The notes beneath the pieces are model-generated. The model was not told the DNA's origin, did no database searches, and was given only the letters and a program-made list of their open reading frames with translations. From Acheta domesticus (Eukaryota; Arthropoda; Insecta; Orthoptera; Gryllidae): DNA of 64,000 nt. Shown here piece by piece: positions 49,863 through 61,467 of the stretch (its first letter is position 1; each line of letters starts with the position of its first letter). The stretch spans positions 135,662,950 through 135,726,949 of the forward strand of contig JAHLJT010009436.1 in assembly GCA_031308135.1 (NCBI GenBank), written 5' to 3'. A program made the position numbers and the translations under genes.

Positions 49863-51336
49863 TACTTTCCCGTATACTATACGTACGTATAGTAAGAGGG
49901 GAAAGTTATGTAATGCTGCGCGGAAAAACGGTGGATTTTCGGCAGAAAAACTCTTACTACAGGGCCTCGGTGACGAAAAAGTGGATAAAGCCAGTTGCTA
50001 CATTAAGGAAAAAAATCTCCCAACACGTGGTGCAGACAGAATCCCTGTTTTGCGGGTTCGTGATACCGAAAAACTAATTGAAAGCAAAATGTCTGTTCGT
50101 CCGACTGTCCATCTGTGAACAACGCTAACGATTAAACCGTTCAGCCGATTTTCTCCCAAATTGATATTTCCCAATCTATTTAACTGATCTCGTGGCCACT
50201 TGAATTTGAAACTGATATTTTAATTGGGGGGGGGGTACTTTATATGAAGCCCATGGGACATTTTCAAAATTTAAAAAAAAAAGGCTCAATTTTTTTTTAA
50301 TTTTTTTTTTTTTACATTTCTTGTAAGAATAGAGTAAAATACACTTATTAAGGTGGCATAGGTCCGATTTTAACGGTTAACTCTGAACTTTCGAAAATTG
50401 CAAAATTGCAGATAGAGATTTTTCCTTCAAATAAAATGTGTTCTTCATAGTGAGTTCTTTCTTCAAGGTCATATACATTTTTTTAAACATTTTCGTAGTT
50501 TTCGCGCAATATTTCGTGCAATTTGTGCAATTTTTTTAAAAAAAATATACAAAAAACAAGATTTTCTCAAAAACGGCTCAAATTTTTCTTTAAACTTTTG
50601 GTAGTAAAATGTAATTTTTTGGACTTGTCTCTCACGTCGTTAATATTTACACTATCGGCGATTTGTTGACATTATTATATTAATGAGAATACGTGCTTTA
50701 AATAATGTCAAGTAAAGTTTCTCGAAAACTCAACCGTTTTCTGTGAAAACTAGCTCGATATTCTGCATTTCAAAAGCACTCAAACGCCATTTTCACATAA
50801 ATGGAGTTAAATTTTGTCTTCAAATTTTTCGAACGAGTAGTGCTAATTGCACACTTCAATTTAACATAAAGAGCATTATGATGTATTTTGTTTTTTCAAA
50901 AATTTTAAAAATGTAATTTTTTTAATGATCTCTCAGGCCGTTATATGCACATTTCTAGCAAATTGTAAACATTGTTGTATTTGTTAGTTAAAGTGCTTCT
51001 GATAATTTTTTTCGAAAATTCAAAAATTATCTGTGAAAATGGGCTTCAAATTTCGAATTTAGAGGAGCACTTAAACACCATTTTCTTAACAACGACTCCA
51101 CATTTTTCAAAGAAAAATGCCATTTAGAACGAGGTTTTACTGTTTTTAATATTCTTAAAATATTTCCTTTCTACTATTACGAAAGCGAAAAACTAAGAAA
51201 TTTTTTAAAAAAATGTACTTTGGACGGCGATAGATGGCAGCTGACAAGAATGTGTGGCAAGTCCGAATAGCTAGCCGCGACCAAAGGAAATAGAAAACTA
51301 ATACGGGAAAGTCTGTGCCATTCTGTTACACGACTA
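49863..51336 (+). mobile_element. repeat family R1, copy A (longest uninterrupted copy)
   Basis: It starts TACTTTCCCGTATACTATAC. The 12-base ACTTTCCCGTAT (49864-49875) recurs in inverted form as ATACGGGAAAGT at 51301-51312, 24 bases before the end at CTAG (51333-51336) followed by T. Inside, a TTTTCTCAAAAACGGCTC-like module recurs at about 50263, 50563, 50788 and 51080. It also contains the GTCCGACTGTCCATCTGTGAAC block (about 50099) and GGCGATAGATGGCAGCTGAC (about 51226). There is no coding capacity, so it is a non-autonomous element. Subterminal rather than terminal repeats, central simple repeats and a CTAG-T end recall Helentron-associated elements; that class is inference. Confidence 0.75.
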
Positions 51337-53040
51337 GTTTCTTTTCTGGTGTGAAGCTGCAGTTAATGAGATTTGGCAGGAGTACTGGGACACAGAGAAA
51401 AGGAAATCCAAAAGACGTGTTTATAACCCTTGTTATTTTGGCAAGGGTCAACAACGTATTTTGTGTGCCATTTGGATCCGAACCAAAGTAACGCAGAACT
51501 GAAAATAATTTCGATGTGCGTAACCACGGTGGAATGCCATATGTGAATAATAAGGAACTTGTAATATCATGATGTGTTTTAGATATTTTCTTCACCTGGC
51601 GCCTTTTTTGAAGTTGGACTTGTATGTTAATTTGTTTTTTGAAATTCTATTTAAAAAAATTAACACAGGACTTAATGATTAAATATATGTGGTCTGCAGT
51701 AGTAAAAATTGCTGCAACATTAAAAATGCTGCAGTACATGAGGTACAAAACCATACAGTATAGTTTTTCAATATATAAATATTCATTATATATTTAACAC
51801 ATACAGTACAACTATTCTTTACATGCTAAGAATATCCAAAAAGTTTCTTTTCAATAACGCAACTCATAAATTATACGATAAATAATCGTCAATAGTTAAC
51901 GGCGGGCGGCCTCTTCCTTTGAGCTTTGCTATCGCATAACATCAGCTTTGTCGTAAGCACTGACGCACTCAGATGAGAATTGAGTTGGTAGGTGCAGAAT
52001 GAGAAAAGGTAGAATAACGGAATCAAATATTTGCATGTTTCAATCAAAATCGAAACTTTCATTGTTTTGTATATTTCCCGTACACCTGGGTGTCTAAGGG
52101 AGCTATAGACGCCTCTCACATGGCCGGCAGCTGTGTAATTCTCTTTCAATTTCTGCGTACATTGAAAATTAGTAACGTAAATAAGTAACAAGTTACTTTG
52201 TTGTTAAATGGTTTAAAACAATACTGCAGAATGATCAGTTCCTGTGGATCAGTAACATTGCCGTTTTAACAAGGAAGTTTCAGGGGAGGGGTATTACAAA
52301 CCAAAGCCATTCAATGTTTACCACCGCCTATCAGTGATGAAGTCAATCTAATTTTTCTTGAGTATACTAGTAAGTGGGTACTGAATGTAAAAAGATTTAT
52401 TTATGTAAATCAGGATACACTGAATATTGGTGCTTTCTCTGATATCTTGGCATATTTAATATCATCGACAATATTTCTGTCCCGCATCATAAATACAATG
52501 TCTTAGCTGACAGTAATTCATATCAATTTTTCTTACTAGTGTGTACCCTATATTTCCCCTTCCTCGCAGGGTCCAAAGAAACGTCACTGTACATGTAGAT
52601 GAAGGCTACAAGTTCGTGACCCCTTAAGACATTTTTTCACCATGTGATTGTAACGTGGTTGGCTTCTCACAGCCCTAGACATTTTATCTAATCATCCCAG
52701 CCGTAATCAACTTAATCATATTGCTCTTCGACATTTACCCCGCATGATCACACTACTATCCTTCATAGGTCGGCAGGCAGAGGCCTTCCACCTCTCTGAT
52801 CAGCTGAGTTTGTCAAGTAGTAAGCCTCCTTTTTGTGTATACTCTGAAATTAGTAGGGCACTCATCATCATCATCGCTTTTTGAAAATTGGCCCCTTTTC
52901 GATTAAAATGTTTCCCTTCACAATACAATCCTTGTTATGTGTCGTGCCAGAGGTTACATTATGATGCCTCCATTTATCATCGTGTGTGGGCAGGAGCGCT
53001 GTGCGTAGCGGAGGTCTTCGGGAGACGCAACCTTTGACCC
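51337..53040. other. AT-rich noncoding DNA
   Basis: No supported gene; short motif-free minus frames at 51326-51595 and 51889-52191. Confidence 0.5.
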
Positions 53041-53090
53041 GCAGTCAGAGGTCTCTGTTGCTGCGCGCGCTGCGCTAACTGCCCGTCCTC

Positions 53091-53190
53091 GCGCCCTCGC
53101 CCTCGCCCTCGCCCTCTCCCTCTCGCCCTCGCCCTCGCCCTCGCCCTTGCCCTCGCCCTCGCCCTCTCACCCTCGCACTCGCCCCCCTTG
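53091..53190. repeat. (CCCTCG)n hexanucleotide tract, G-quadruplex-prone on the minus strand
   Basis: About thirteen CCC runs follow each other with 2-4 base spacers (CCCTCG, some CCCTCT and CCCTTG units). On the complementary strand this reads GGGCGAGGGCGAGGG, which meets the usual G-quadruplex pattern many times over. The Arg/Ala-rich frames over it are artefacts. CTAGCTAGCTCT units follow at about 53232-53260. Confidence 0.9.
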
Positions 53191-53680
53191 GCCTCGCTCT
53201 CCCGCTCTCGCGCCCACGCCCTCTCGCCCACGCTAGCTAGCTCTCTCTAGCTAGCTCTGGCTCTCTCCCCGGACACTCTCCCCTTCACCCCTCTCGTCGT
53301 TTCACGGACCTTCTGCTACCCTCCCGCCCTCTAACCTTCCGCGCCCCTCGCCGGCCACGCCGCCACGCCGCTGAGGCAGCCACGGGTCGGGCGCCCTCGC
53401 GCCTCCGGCGTCGCGGACTGCGGCTCCCAATCCGATAATTGGCGCAAGGTCAGGCTGCGGCGCCGCCGCCGTCGCCGCCGCTCCAGCCGCTAAGTGACCC
53501 GCTCCTGACCTCCCGCGCCCCCTCGCCGGGATGAGCCGGAGACCCCGTTCGTGCAACAGCTGCTGCCTGCAGCGGCCCCCGCGCCGCGCCGCGCCGCGGG
53601 CCAACACGTGGGGCGACTGCGGCGTCTCTCTTAAACCTGGCGCTCGCGACAGGCGTTTCAAGTGCAATTGAGGCGCTCAG
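53191..53680. promoter_or_regulatory. large CpG island
   Basis: GC-rich and CpG-dense sequence, with GCCGCCGCCGTCGCCGCC (about 53461) and CGCGCCGCGCCGCGCCGCGG (about 53581). Frames are open on both strands (125 and 121 codons minus; a 46-codon plus frame from ATG at 53531) without motifs. With the hexanucleotide tract it forms the strongest promoter-like block in the second half of the window. Direction is unknown. Confidence 0.4.
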
Positions 53681-53939
53681 AATAATAACGGCAGATCCCA
53701 AACGAAGTTCGTTTGGAGAAAAATTACCTTTTCTATTTTTGTTCACGTTCAGTTTCACTCCACACAAATTTCTGAAAGTGGAATTTGAAGGTTTGGCCCT
53801 ATCGCAATTCATTTGATATTTCAGCATATGATAAGTATATGACAGGTGTCATGTCATACTTGAAATTGTAAATGCTGTTATTCTGCCGTTATTATCCTGA
53901 GCAAGTCCTGCTACAAGTCGTAAGCCCCCGAGCCGTCAG

Positions 53940-54240
53940 GGCAACTGCATGTAAGTAAGGGGTGAGGATTTGACAAGGAAAAGGAAGGTCCGCGTCCGTG
54001 GCCCGTTTGTTAGGATACTGCTCTGGCATTCGCTTGGTGTCGATAGGAGAAACGAGGGAAAACTATCGATCGGAGCGGCTAGCCGCTAGAATTCTTCTCC
54101 AGACAGCAGCTGAATTCGGTCTATCTCTCCAACTTGTAAAGGAAATTCTGCCATCGCCGGGACTCGAACCTTAGGACCTCCAGATCAGAGTCACTGCAAT
54201 AATGAAAGTTATGCCCTAAGCCACCTCAGCCGGTTTTCGT
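53940..54240 (-). mobile_element. SINE family 1, copy g (3'-truncated)
   Basis: Reverse copy with the clearest tRNA head of the family. On the minus strand it reads GAGGTGGCTTAGGGCATAAC (box A, about 54233), then AAGGTTCGAGTCCCGG (box B, about 54167), TGGCAGAATTTCC, GAAGAATTCTAGCGGC (about 54090), CACCAAGCGAATGCC (about 54035) and CTAACAAACGGGCCACGGAC (about 54010). It stops near CTTACTTACATGC (about 53948), exactly where the CA tract begins in other copies. Confidence 0.85.
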
Positions 54241-57200
54241 TTCATAATAAAGTGAATTCTGCAATAAGACCATTTTGGAGTTCAGAAAATACTCTAGTTC
54301 GTGTGAAACGCATATTATTTTGAACTATTTTAAGGCAGCATTTAAAGAACTGAATTGTCACGCGATTCAATATTGTATTTTATTTGGGTTGGCGACAAGT
54401 AAAATGCAAAATAACATATTTACTGTACAATTACTATACGAACTCGTATTCAGCGATCCTTCACAAAACGTCTTACAAACGATTTTAGATATTCGCCCAC
54501 CCGCGTTTTTCTAGAAAATTAAACAACAAGAAGTATCTGTTGATAAAACTCATTTCTGACCTGAAACTACATTAGTATTTTTACAACAAGACACAAACTT
54601 TGTCATATTATTGTTTAGGTATTTAAAAATTATAATTTTATTGCAAATTATGAAGGAATACTTTAGCTACCGTGTGGAAATTTCTCATTAAACTGTTTGA
54701 AACACACAACACCATGTCTGTTATCTGGTATTATCTAAAATCATGTACGGGTTTCTTAGGAGGTTCATATGACGTACCTCTAAAATTTACGAAATCTTAA
54801 AAATTGTCACGCAGAATTTTTGGCCAGATCAGGCGGAAAATATCCGTTTTGGGGAAACCTTTTGAACTCTTTGGTTTCTCATGTTCTTATGGTTGATTTG
54901 TTTCAACAAATGATGTGAACTTACTTAATGAAGAGGCTTTTCTTACAATTATTATAAGAAGTACGCTAAAGCAAAAGGGACAAAAAAGTACGCATTTATC
55001 GCCGTCTCTCAGAATATAATGATGTCACAAAGGTTGTTAGCCTACAAAAAGCGTGACTGTATTACGTCCAATCACGTTTCAAAAACATCAATTACTCTTC
55101 ATTACAGTTAAATAGTGAAGACATCATAATCGATTAAGTTGCCTCGTGAAGTGGTCAGAATACAGATACGCTCTGAACTACCACCATGGCAGTCAGTTTT
55201 TTAAATGATCTTCTCTGACTTTTCTGTTGGTTTAACATCAATTTAAATGAATTTTCGCTTTTAAGCGCTATCACATGTTTTTAACGTTACGTTTTGTGTC
55301 TGGTAATAAGAATTTCATTTTCAATTAGCGACCAATTGCTCACTTTAAGGACTTTAATAAGAAATTGATATCCTTGACTCCATGCCACAGAACATAAAAG
55401 ATATTGCCCCTGCTTCTTTTGCAACCACGTTCAATATAGTGTTTTGTAAAAATAAATCACTAAAAGTAAATTAATATATTCCTTTTTTCGTGTAACCTGT
55501 GTCGTCTCGTGACATTTTCTTATATAAGAGAACTTCCAGACGTGATTAATGTACTTACTGGAAGACTTCACGTTTTAATTTGATTTTGTACAATTTATCC
55601 TTAATTTTTTAGTTACCTGTATTTGCATTAATGCGCCTGCACCTTCATTTGAATTCAAACTTCTCCGTCTTCTGTACTAAAAGTACTCGTATCTAAGAGC
55701 ATTTTGTGATTCCCTACTAAATTAATTATGAAACAAATTACAAGAAAACAATGTTGGCTGCATATAGAGAACATACGAATATAAACATGGTCTTATTCTG
55801 TAAAAGAGAACGCAGTTACATTAACATAAAAAATAAATTGTTTTGGTAAGTGAAATAGTTCAATCGAAACCGCAAGAAACTTGCATCGACAAGAGCGCTC
55901 CCAAGCGGATTATTTGTCAACCAGAACCGCGTTGACGCCGCGCCACTTCTCTTCGATTGTCACATCGCGCCGTCGCATTTCGAAACGGTCATTTATATCC
56001 CATTTGTTCGCTGACGTGCGCCTCCGTCTGCGGAGCGTGATGCTTGAATGCAGAATTTTTGAAGCGCCTGGCCTTCTGACGAAGATGACGGCGGCATCGT
56101 TATCCAACGGATTGGCTCTACGACCATCGTCATTGACGTCGGCGTTGAACAGTTAAAAAGAGAAGAAAAATATTGCAACAAAAATAACAAATTCAATCTT
56201 GATATACAAATAAAATAATTCAAATTAATATACAAATACAACATAGAAATTTATTTCACAACCAGATAAAGTATATTTATCGTCTTCTGTAGTATGTGAT
56301 TTGATTTGATTCCAATTTTTAATAAACTAAAAATTGAAAATAGGTAAAGTCAGGACAAATAGTTTGATGCGCCGCCACCAGGGGAACCTGCGTCACTTCT
56401 TGGAGTGCCCAGGGAAATTCATGGATTCAAAATTGTTTATTACCCATAGGCGATAAAGAGTTTCCGTAGCAGCATATTTTTGGCAATTATAAAGCGTTTT
56501 AATCTTATGGTTACACTAAAATATATTAAGTACGCATATCTGTTCCACAAACTGTTTTGAACCACCGGATCGTTTGCTCACAAATTTTGCACCAGCAATT
56601 TAAGAAGCGGAGGAAAAGAAAAGACAAAAAAACAACGGAAGTGTGTGATCCATGATCGTTTCTTCAAGTTTATTTACTCGAGATGGACATTCGACCACCC
56701 CGTCCGCTCTATCCGCTCCGTCCATTGTGCTCACCCCGTTCACTCTGTCTACCCCATCCATACTGTCCACCCCATGTAACAAGGTTTTGTTTGCCTGATA
56801 TTTTTCTTTCTAGACGTTTAGTTGTTGTTTTTTTTCTTTCTAGATGTTTCTGATTGGTTGCATGAATTGCCTCAAGATTCAGTGTAAAATATTCGGAATT
56901 ATATTTCTGACCCACGTAGTAAGTCTACATGTACTCTTACGCATTCGCTTCCCATCCATTCTCAGCATATCACGGCTAAGCCCAAGTGCTAAGTCTCAGT
57001 CAAAGTGCTAAGTCTCATTACAATCTTGTAATAAGAAATTTCGTTGTATTGTTATCAGAACTCAACTGTTCTATGCTTTCAAACCTTTTGTCTGTCTTCG
57101 TCAGTTTTGCGAGATCCGTCCAAACTTGTTCTTCACTTGTGAAATAGTTGAATAAATAACGCTTATTTATAGTGGATGAAAGAGTTCAGTAGGAAAGATC

Positions 57201-57640
57201 ATCAATCAATTCCGACTTCGTATAATTTCTGTAATCATGAGAATTTTCATTCTCCTCGGTAATTTATTCGAACCTCAGTATGTCAAATAGTCTCTAAATA
57301 ACACTCCGTCCTTAGATATTCTGCAATAATAAAATAAATAGAATCTAAAATAGTTAAGAATCAGAGAAATTCCCAAACAAAATTAAACTAGTTGAAACCA
57401 AACAAAAATCAAATTATGCATTAGGTATTGTTAATTTATTTGAAAAAGGTATCATTACGTCGAAAAGCTGTCAAAAATACGCACATACGCCTGTATATAA
57501 ATGTAGGTAATGAGGACATCTTTGATTCAAATGCTTACAATGCCGACAATATCTCACCCCCTAAACCATTGTTACGTTATTATACATCATGACGATTCTT
57601 GTAAGCATGTATTGTATTCGATGGATTCATTCATGATGTT
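54241..57640. other. AT-rich noncoding DNA with one GC-richer patch
   Basis: Mostly AT-rich with short motif-free frames. 55880-56155 is GC-richer, with overlapping frames (91 codons plus, 65 codons minus) that are not recognised. 56690-56775 has a CCGTCCATTGTGCTCACCCC-type irregular repeat. Confidence 0.5.
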
Positions 57641-57905
57641 ATTACTTTCCCGTATACGAACGTATATACGGAGTAATACACTTAGTATAGGGAAAGTTAT
57701 GGAATGCTGCGCGAAAAAAGGCAAATTTTCGGCAGAAAAAAATTCGTTGCCGGGCCCTGATAACGAAGCAGTGGATAAATCCAGTTGCTAAATCTTACGA
57801 AATATTCGTAAGGCGAGAAAGTAAAAAAATCCCCTAACACGTGGTGTAGTCAGAATCCCTGTTTTGTAAGTCCTTGATACCGAAAAAAACATTGAAAGCC
57901 AAACG

Positions 57906-58156
57906 TCCATCCGTCCGTCCGTCCCTCTATCCGTCCGTCTATCCGTCCGTCCGTCTATCCGTCCGTCCGTCTATCCGTCCGTCCGTCTATCCGTCCATCC
58001 GTCTATCCGTCCGTCCGTCTATCCGTCCGTCCGTCTATCCGTCCGTCCGTCTATCCGTCCGTCTATCCGTCCGTCCGTCTATCCGTCCGTCCGTCCGTTT
58101 ATCCGCCCGTCCGTCCGTCCGTCTATCCGTCCGTCCGTCCGTCTACCCGTCCGTCC
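57906..58156 (+). repeat. CCGT-based minisatellite inside R1 copy B
   Basis: CCGT units are interrupted at regular points by CTAT, giving 8-, 12- and 16-base higher units such as CCGTCCGTCTAT, for about 250 bases. Copies A, C and D have only two to four GTCC/CCGT-like units at the same site. The Pro-Ser-Val-Arg-rich 96-codon frame is a repeat artefact. Confidence 0.95.
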
Positions 58157-59258
58157 ATCTGTGAACATTACTAGCGCCTAAACCATACGGACGATTATGT
58201 TCAAATTGAAGAAACACCTGTCGATCTGGCTCGAGACGAAGCTTTGAGATTTTGAAAAAGATTATGTAAAATTTGGGAGTACTTTACATGAAGCTCCCCG
58301 AACACTTTCAAAATTTTCTCAAAAACGGCTCCAAATTTTTTCTTCAAATTTCTTGAACGAAGAGTAAAGTACACTTATTAAGGTGGCGTAGGTCCGAATT
58401 TCGCGGTTAACTCTATATTTTCTAAAATTGCAAAAGTTTGAATTTTTTTCGTCTTCTTCCGACAACTACAAAATTAAAGATAGAAATCTTTTCTTCAAAT
58501 AAAATTTGTTCTCCATAGTGAGTTCTTTCTTTGAGGTTATGTAAATTTGTTAAAAAAATTTAGTAGTTTTTGCGCAACGTTACGTGCAAAATGTGTAATT
58601 TTAAAAAAATACAAAAACAAGATTTTCTCAAAAACGGCTCTAAATTTTTTCTTTAAACTTTTGGTAAGGATAGTGCCTAATGTCCTCTATGAGAAGACAT
58701 AAACGCCATATTGCAATATTCTTTTCTTTTTTTCAAAAATTGTAAAAATTTAATTTTTTGGCTGGTCTCCCGCGTCGTGAATATTAACATTAGCGGCGAT
58801 TTGTTCACATGATTATATTTACGAGAAAAAGTGTTTTGAAATTTTGTTCAAGTAAAGTTTCTCGAGAACTCAACCATTTTTTGTGAAAACAAGCTCAAAA
58901 TTCCGCATTTTCAGAAACGCTCAAACGCCATTTTCTCGTAAATGGCTGCACATTTTTTCTTGAAACTTTTGTAACGGATAGTGCTCATTACACTCTTTAA
59001 TATGACGTAATGTTTATTTTTGAGTTATTTTTTGTTTTTTTAAAAAGTGTATAAATGTAATTTTTTTGAAAGATCTCTCACATTTTTATTACGCACATTA
59101 CCAGCAATTCGTAAACATTATAATTTTTGTTAGTGTAAGTGCTTTAAATGACTTTAAAGTTTTTTGAAAACTCAAAAATTTTCTGTGAAAAACAGCTTCA
59201 AATTTCGCAGTTTTAGTATTGCTTAAACGCCATTTTCTTAAAAAACAGCCATAAATTT

Positions 59259-59262
59259 TTAA
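59259..59262. repeat. left TTAA target-site duplication of piggyBac
   Basis: TTAA immediately before the left terminal repeat, matching TTAA at 61664-61667. TTAA-specific insertion is the hallmark of piggyBac. Confidence 0.95.
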
Positions 59263-59295
59263 CCCTAGGATGCATGGGCCTATGAAACTACACGA

Positions 59296-59322
59296 ATGCA
59301 TATGCAGGGCCTCCGAGGCCCT
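59296..59322 (-). repeat. left subterminal repeat of piggyBac
   Basis: ATGCATATGCAGGGCCTCCG plus AGGCCCT, a 27-base unit with a GGGCCTC-GAGGCCC palindromic core. It lies 20 bases inside the left terminal repeat, in opposite orientation to the two right-hand copies. Probable transposase binding site by analogy with known piggyBac ends. Confidence 0.85.
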
Positions 59323-59420
59323 GCGACATTTTCACTCAAAAATGCAAATTTTTTTAATATTCGTTTCTTTAGAGCATACATTTAAATAAAATTAAACCCA
59401 TACCATTCAACAAATGCTTA

Positions 59421-59426
59421 TTTATT
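59421..59426 (-). promoter_or_regulatory. polyadenylation signal of the transposase gene
   Basis: AATAAA on the minus strand, about 65 bases past the transposase stop codon and inside the element, so the transcript can end within the transposon. Confidence 0.6.
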
Positions 59427-59490
59427 GCAATATTTGTTAATATAACACATAATATTACACTTATTCATTGTGAATTTTTGTAGAATATCT

Positions 59491-61239
59491 TTACAAGCAT
59501 GAGGAACAAACAATATGGCTATGTTCTTTGCACACAGATCTGTTACATTTTTCACATACCATTGTGCTTTTCCTGTGTCTTTCATATGGGCAGAAAGAAC
59601 GTCTTCTTCTTTGTTGCACACATCTAAATGTTTCTGGGGTGGGTTCTGGACGCACTATACCGCCCAATGAAAGAGCATGTTGCAATGATTTGGGTAAATT
59701 TGGTTGATTCGCTCTCCTCTCCATGAGGTTTCTAACTAACTCAAACGACAAGTCTTTCAAGAATAATCTTCTTGTATCATTTCTTCTTGGATAAAACTCT
59801 AAATTTTGAGCTGAAAATATAATTTGACTGTTTAGTGCAGCAACGTCCATAACATTCATCCACAAGACGAAAGGCCACCGCCGAGTTTGTCTCTTGCACG
59901 TGTAATTTTTCACTTTCTGATCCATTTGATCAACACCACCTTTTGTTTCGTTGTAAAAGCATATAATTTCTGGTTTATTTTTCATATTGTTGCTATCAAT
60001 GGCCTTGTCGTGATGCATTGTGCTTATCAGAATTACCGCTCTTTTCTTTTTAGGCACATAGCTCACCATTGTTACTTTTCCCTTGAATCCAAAAAGGGAA
60101 GACTTTATCTCTCTCAGTGCAGATGGCAACATTTCTTTTGGTATGTCAGGCTTGTTATGTCTCAGAGTCCCGACAACTGTGATTCCTTTTTGAAGCATTT
60201 CTTCAGCAAGTGGAACACTACAAAAGAAGTTATCAAATGTGATGTTCCGTGATGAACCTTCAACAATCTTTGCCAAATCATTTACAACTCCTCTTGCCAA
60301 GTTCTTTTGTACTGGCTCGTTTGGCTTTCTTCCAGTGTAAATGGTTCCGTTTATTGCGTAAGAATTTTTTGAATCAGAAAGCCAAAAAATTTTGATGCCA
60401 TATTTAGCGGGTTTTTTGGGCATGTATTGTACGAAACTGCATCTACCTCGGAATGAGAGCAACTGCTCGTCAATAGTAAGATATGCATTAGGAGTCATAA
60501 CATTTTGACAGTTCCCAATGAACATTTCCCAAACATATCTAAAGGCAGCAAGTTTATCTGTTTGGGCACGTGACGCTCTGGTGCGCCGATCATCGAATCT
60601 AATAACTCTTCTAATATCTTCAAATCTATTTACAGACATAGTAGCTCTGTACAGAGGGTTTTGCTTTTGATCTAAAAACAGTTCCCTAACTGGTACATCC
60701 CAGCTTTTCTCCACACCAGCAAGAAGTAATAATCCAAAAAATGCATTGATTTCATCAACGGTAATTTGTCTCCAAGTTTTACCCTTTTCTGTTGCAATTC
60801 GCCTTCCCTCTAAATTCGAACATAGCAATATTTCATCAATAATATTTTGAGTAACAAAATAGTCCCATGCCTGTTTAGGTGTTGAAGTAGTTATTCCTCT
60901 TTTAGGGCCAGAAGTCCATGTAATAATATTATGTGCAAGTGTACGAGAAGAAACTGGAGAATCATGTTGCCAAACAGTACCATTTCTACTTATAAATGTT
61001 CCAGCAGTAGGGGGGCTAGTAACACTCACCGAAATATCAGCGTCGCTTTCTGAACAAGAACTTGTGCTGTGATCATCACTTTCAATATCTGTCACTAAAG
61101 GATGATATTCTGGATCTAAATCTGAATCATCACTGTTTACATCATCAAGAACTTCCTCCTCAATCAACCATTCTTCCACCGTAGGTTCAAAATCACCAGC
61201 TGAAGCTGAGACGTAACGTCTATCACGTGAAAAAGCCAT
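59491..61239 (-). CDS. piggyBac transposase, intact, 582 aa
   Basis: This enzyme would catalyse cut-and-paste transposition at TTAA sites in the nucleus. The length is close to the roughly 590 residues of the founding family member. Residues 1-110 are acidic and Ser/Asp-rich, like other piggyBac N-termini. The RNase-H-like core runs from about 120 to 475. The catalytic aspartates are all present: D257 in TIDEQLL, D336 in ITFDNFF and D437 in KGGVDQMD, with the accessory D440. Spacings of 79, 101 and 3 match the family. The C-terminal cysteine-rich zinc-binding finger is complete (C550, C562, C565, C570, H573, C578, C581), preceded by a basic stretch (QRRRR). The ATG at 61239 has A at -3 and G at +4. 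No stop or frameshift occurs. It lies alone between the terminal repeats. Whether it is a functional enzyme is inferred from completeness only. Confidence 0.97.
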   Translation of the reverse strand: MAFSRDRRYVSASAGDFEPTVEEWLIEEEVLDDVNSDDSDLDPEYHPLVTDIESDDHSTSSCSESDADISVSVTSPPTAGTFISRNGTVWQHDSPVSSRTLAHNIITWTSGPKRGITTSTPKQAWDYFVTQNIIDEILLCSNLEGRRIATEKGKTWRQITVDEINAFFGLLLLAGVEKSWDVPVRELFLDQKQNPLYRATMSVNRFEDIRRVIRFDDRRTRASRAQTDKLAAFRYVWEMFIGNCQNVMTPNAYLTIDEQLLSFRGRCSFVQYMPKKPAKYGIKIFWLSDSKNSYAINGTIYTGRKPNEPVQKNLARGVVNDLAKIVEGSSRNITFDNFFCSVPLAEEMLQKGITVVGTLRHNKPDIPKEMLPSALREIKSSLFGFKGKVTMVSYVPKKKRAVILISTMHHDKAIDSNNMKNKPEIICFYNETKGGVDQMDQKVKNYTCKRQTRRWPFVLWMNVMDVAALNSQIIFSAQNLEFYPRRNDTRRLFLKDLSFELVRNLMERRANQPNLPKSLQHALSLGGIVRPEPTPETFRCVQQRRRRSFCPYERHRKSTMVCEKCNRSVCKEHSHIVCSSCL

Positions 61240-61440
61240 ACTTCAAATTGAAAGCACACGGCGCAATTCCCACTCCTTGCCAAACTGTTTCGCAGCTGAA
61301 ATCTTACTAACAATACGCAAGATTCTCCAAGATTGCTTGTCAACAATGGAAAAACACGATAACTTTGTTTCTCAGAATGAACCACGCATTGTAGAAGCCT
61401 GCTTATCGCCCCACGCTTCGAAATCTGACTTTTTCACGAT

Positions 61441-61467
61441 AGGGCCTCAAAGGCCCTGCATATGCAT
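61441..61467 (+). repeat. right inner subterminal repeat of piggyBac
   Basis: AGGGCCTCAAAGGCCCTGCA plus TATGCAT, the same 27-base unit with two core substitutions, about 200 bases inside the right end and upstream of the transposase start. It may serve transposase binding or regulate the promoter. Confidence 0.85.

Noticed and set aside
49864..51312. Calling the 12-base ACTTTCCCGTAT/ATACGGGAAAGT pair the termini of a classical inverted-repeat transposon
   Set aside because: All comparable copies continue about 25 bases beyond the right repeat to a shared CTAG-T end, so the repeats are subterminal.
53302..53827. 121- and 125-codon minus frames over the 53 kb island
   Set aside because: Two overlapping frames are open at once with Ala/Arg/Gly bias, typical of GC-rich noncoding DNA.
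57874..58164. 96-codon frame rich in Pro, Ser, Val and Arg
   Set aside because: It is the translation of the CCGT minisatellite and repeats with it.
59887..60252. 121-codon plus-strand frame inside piggyBac
   Set aside because: Shadow of the transposase gene on the opposite strand.
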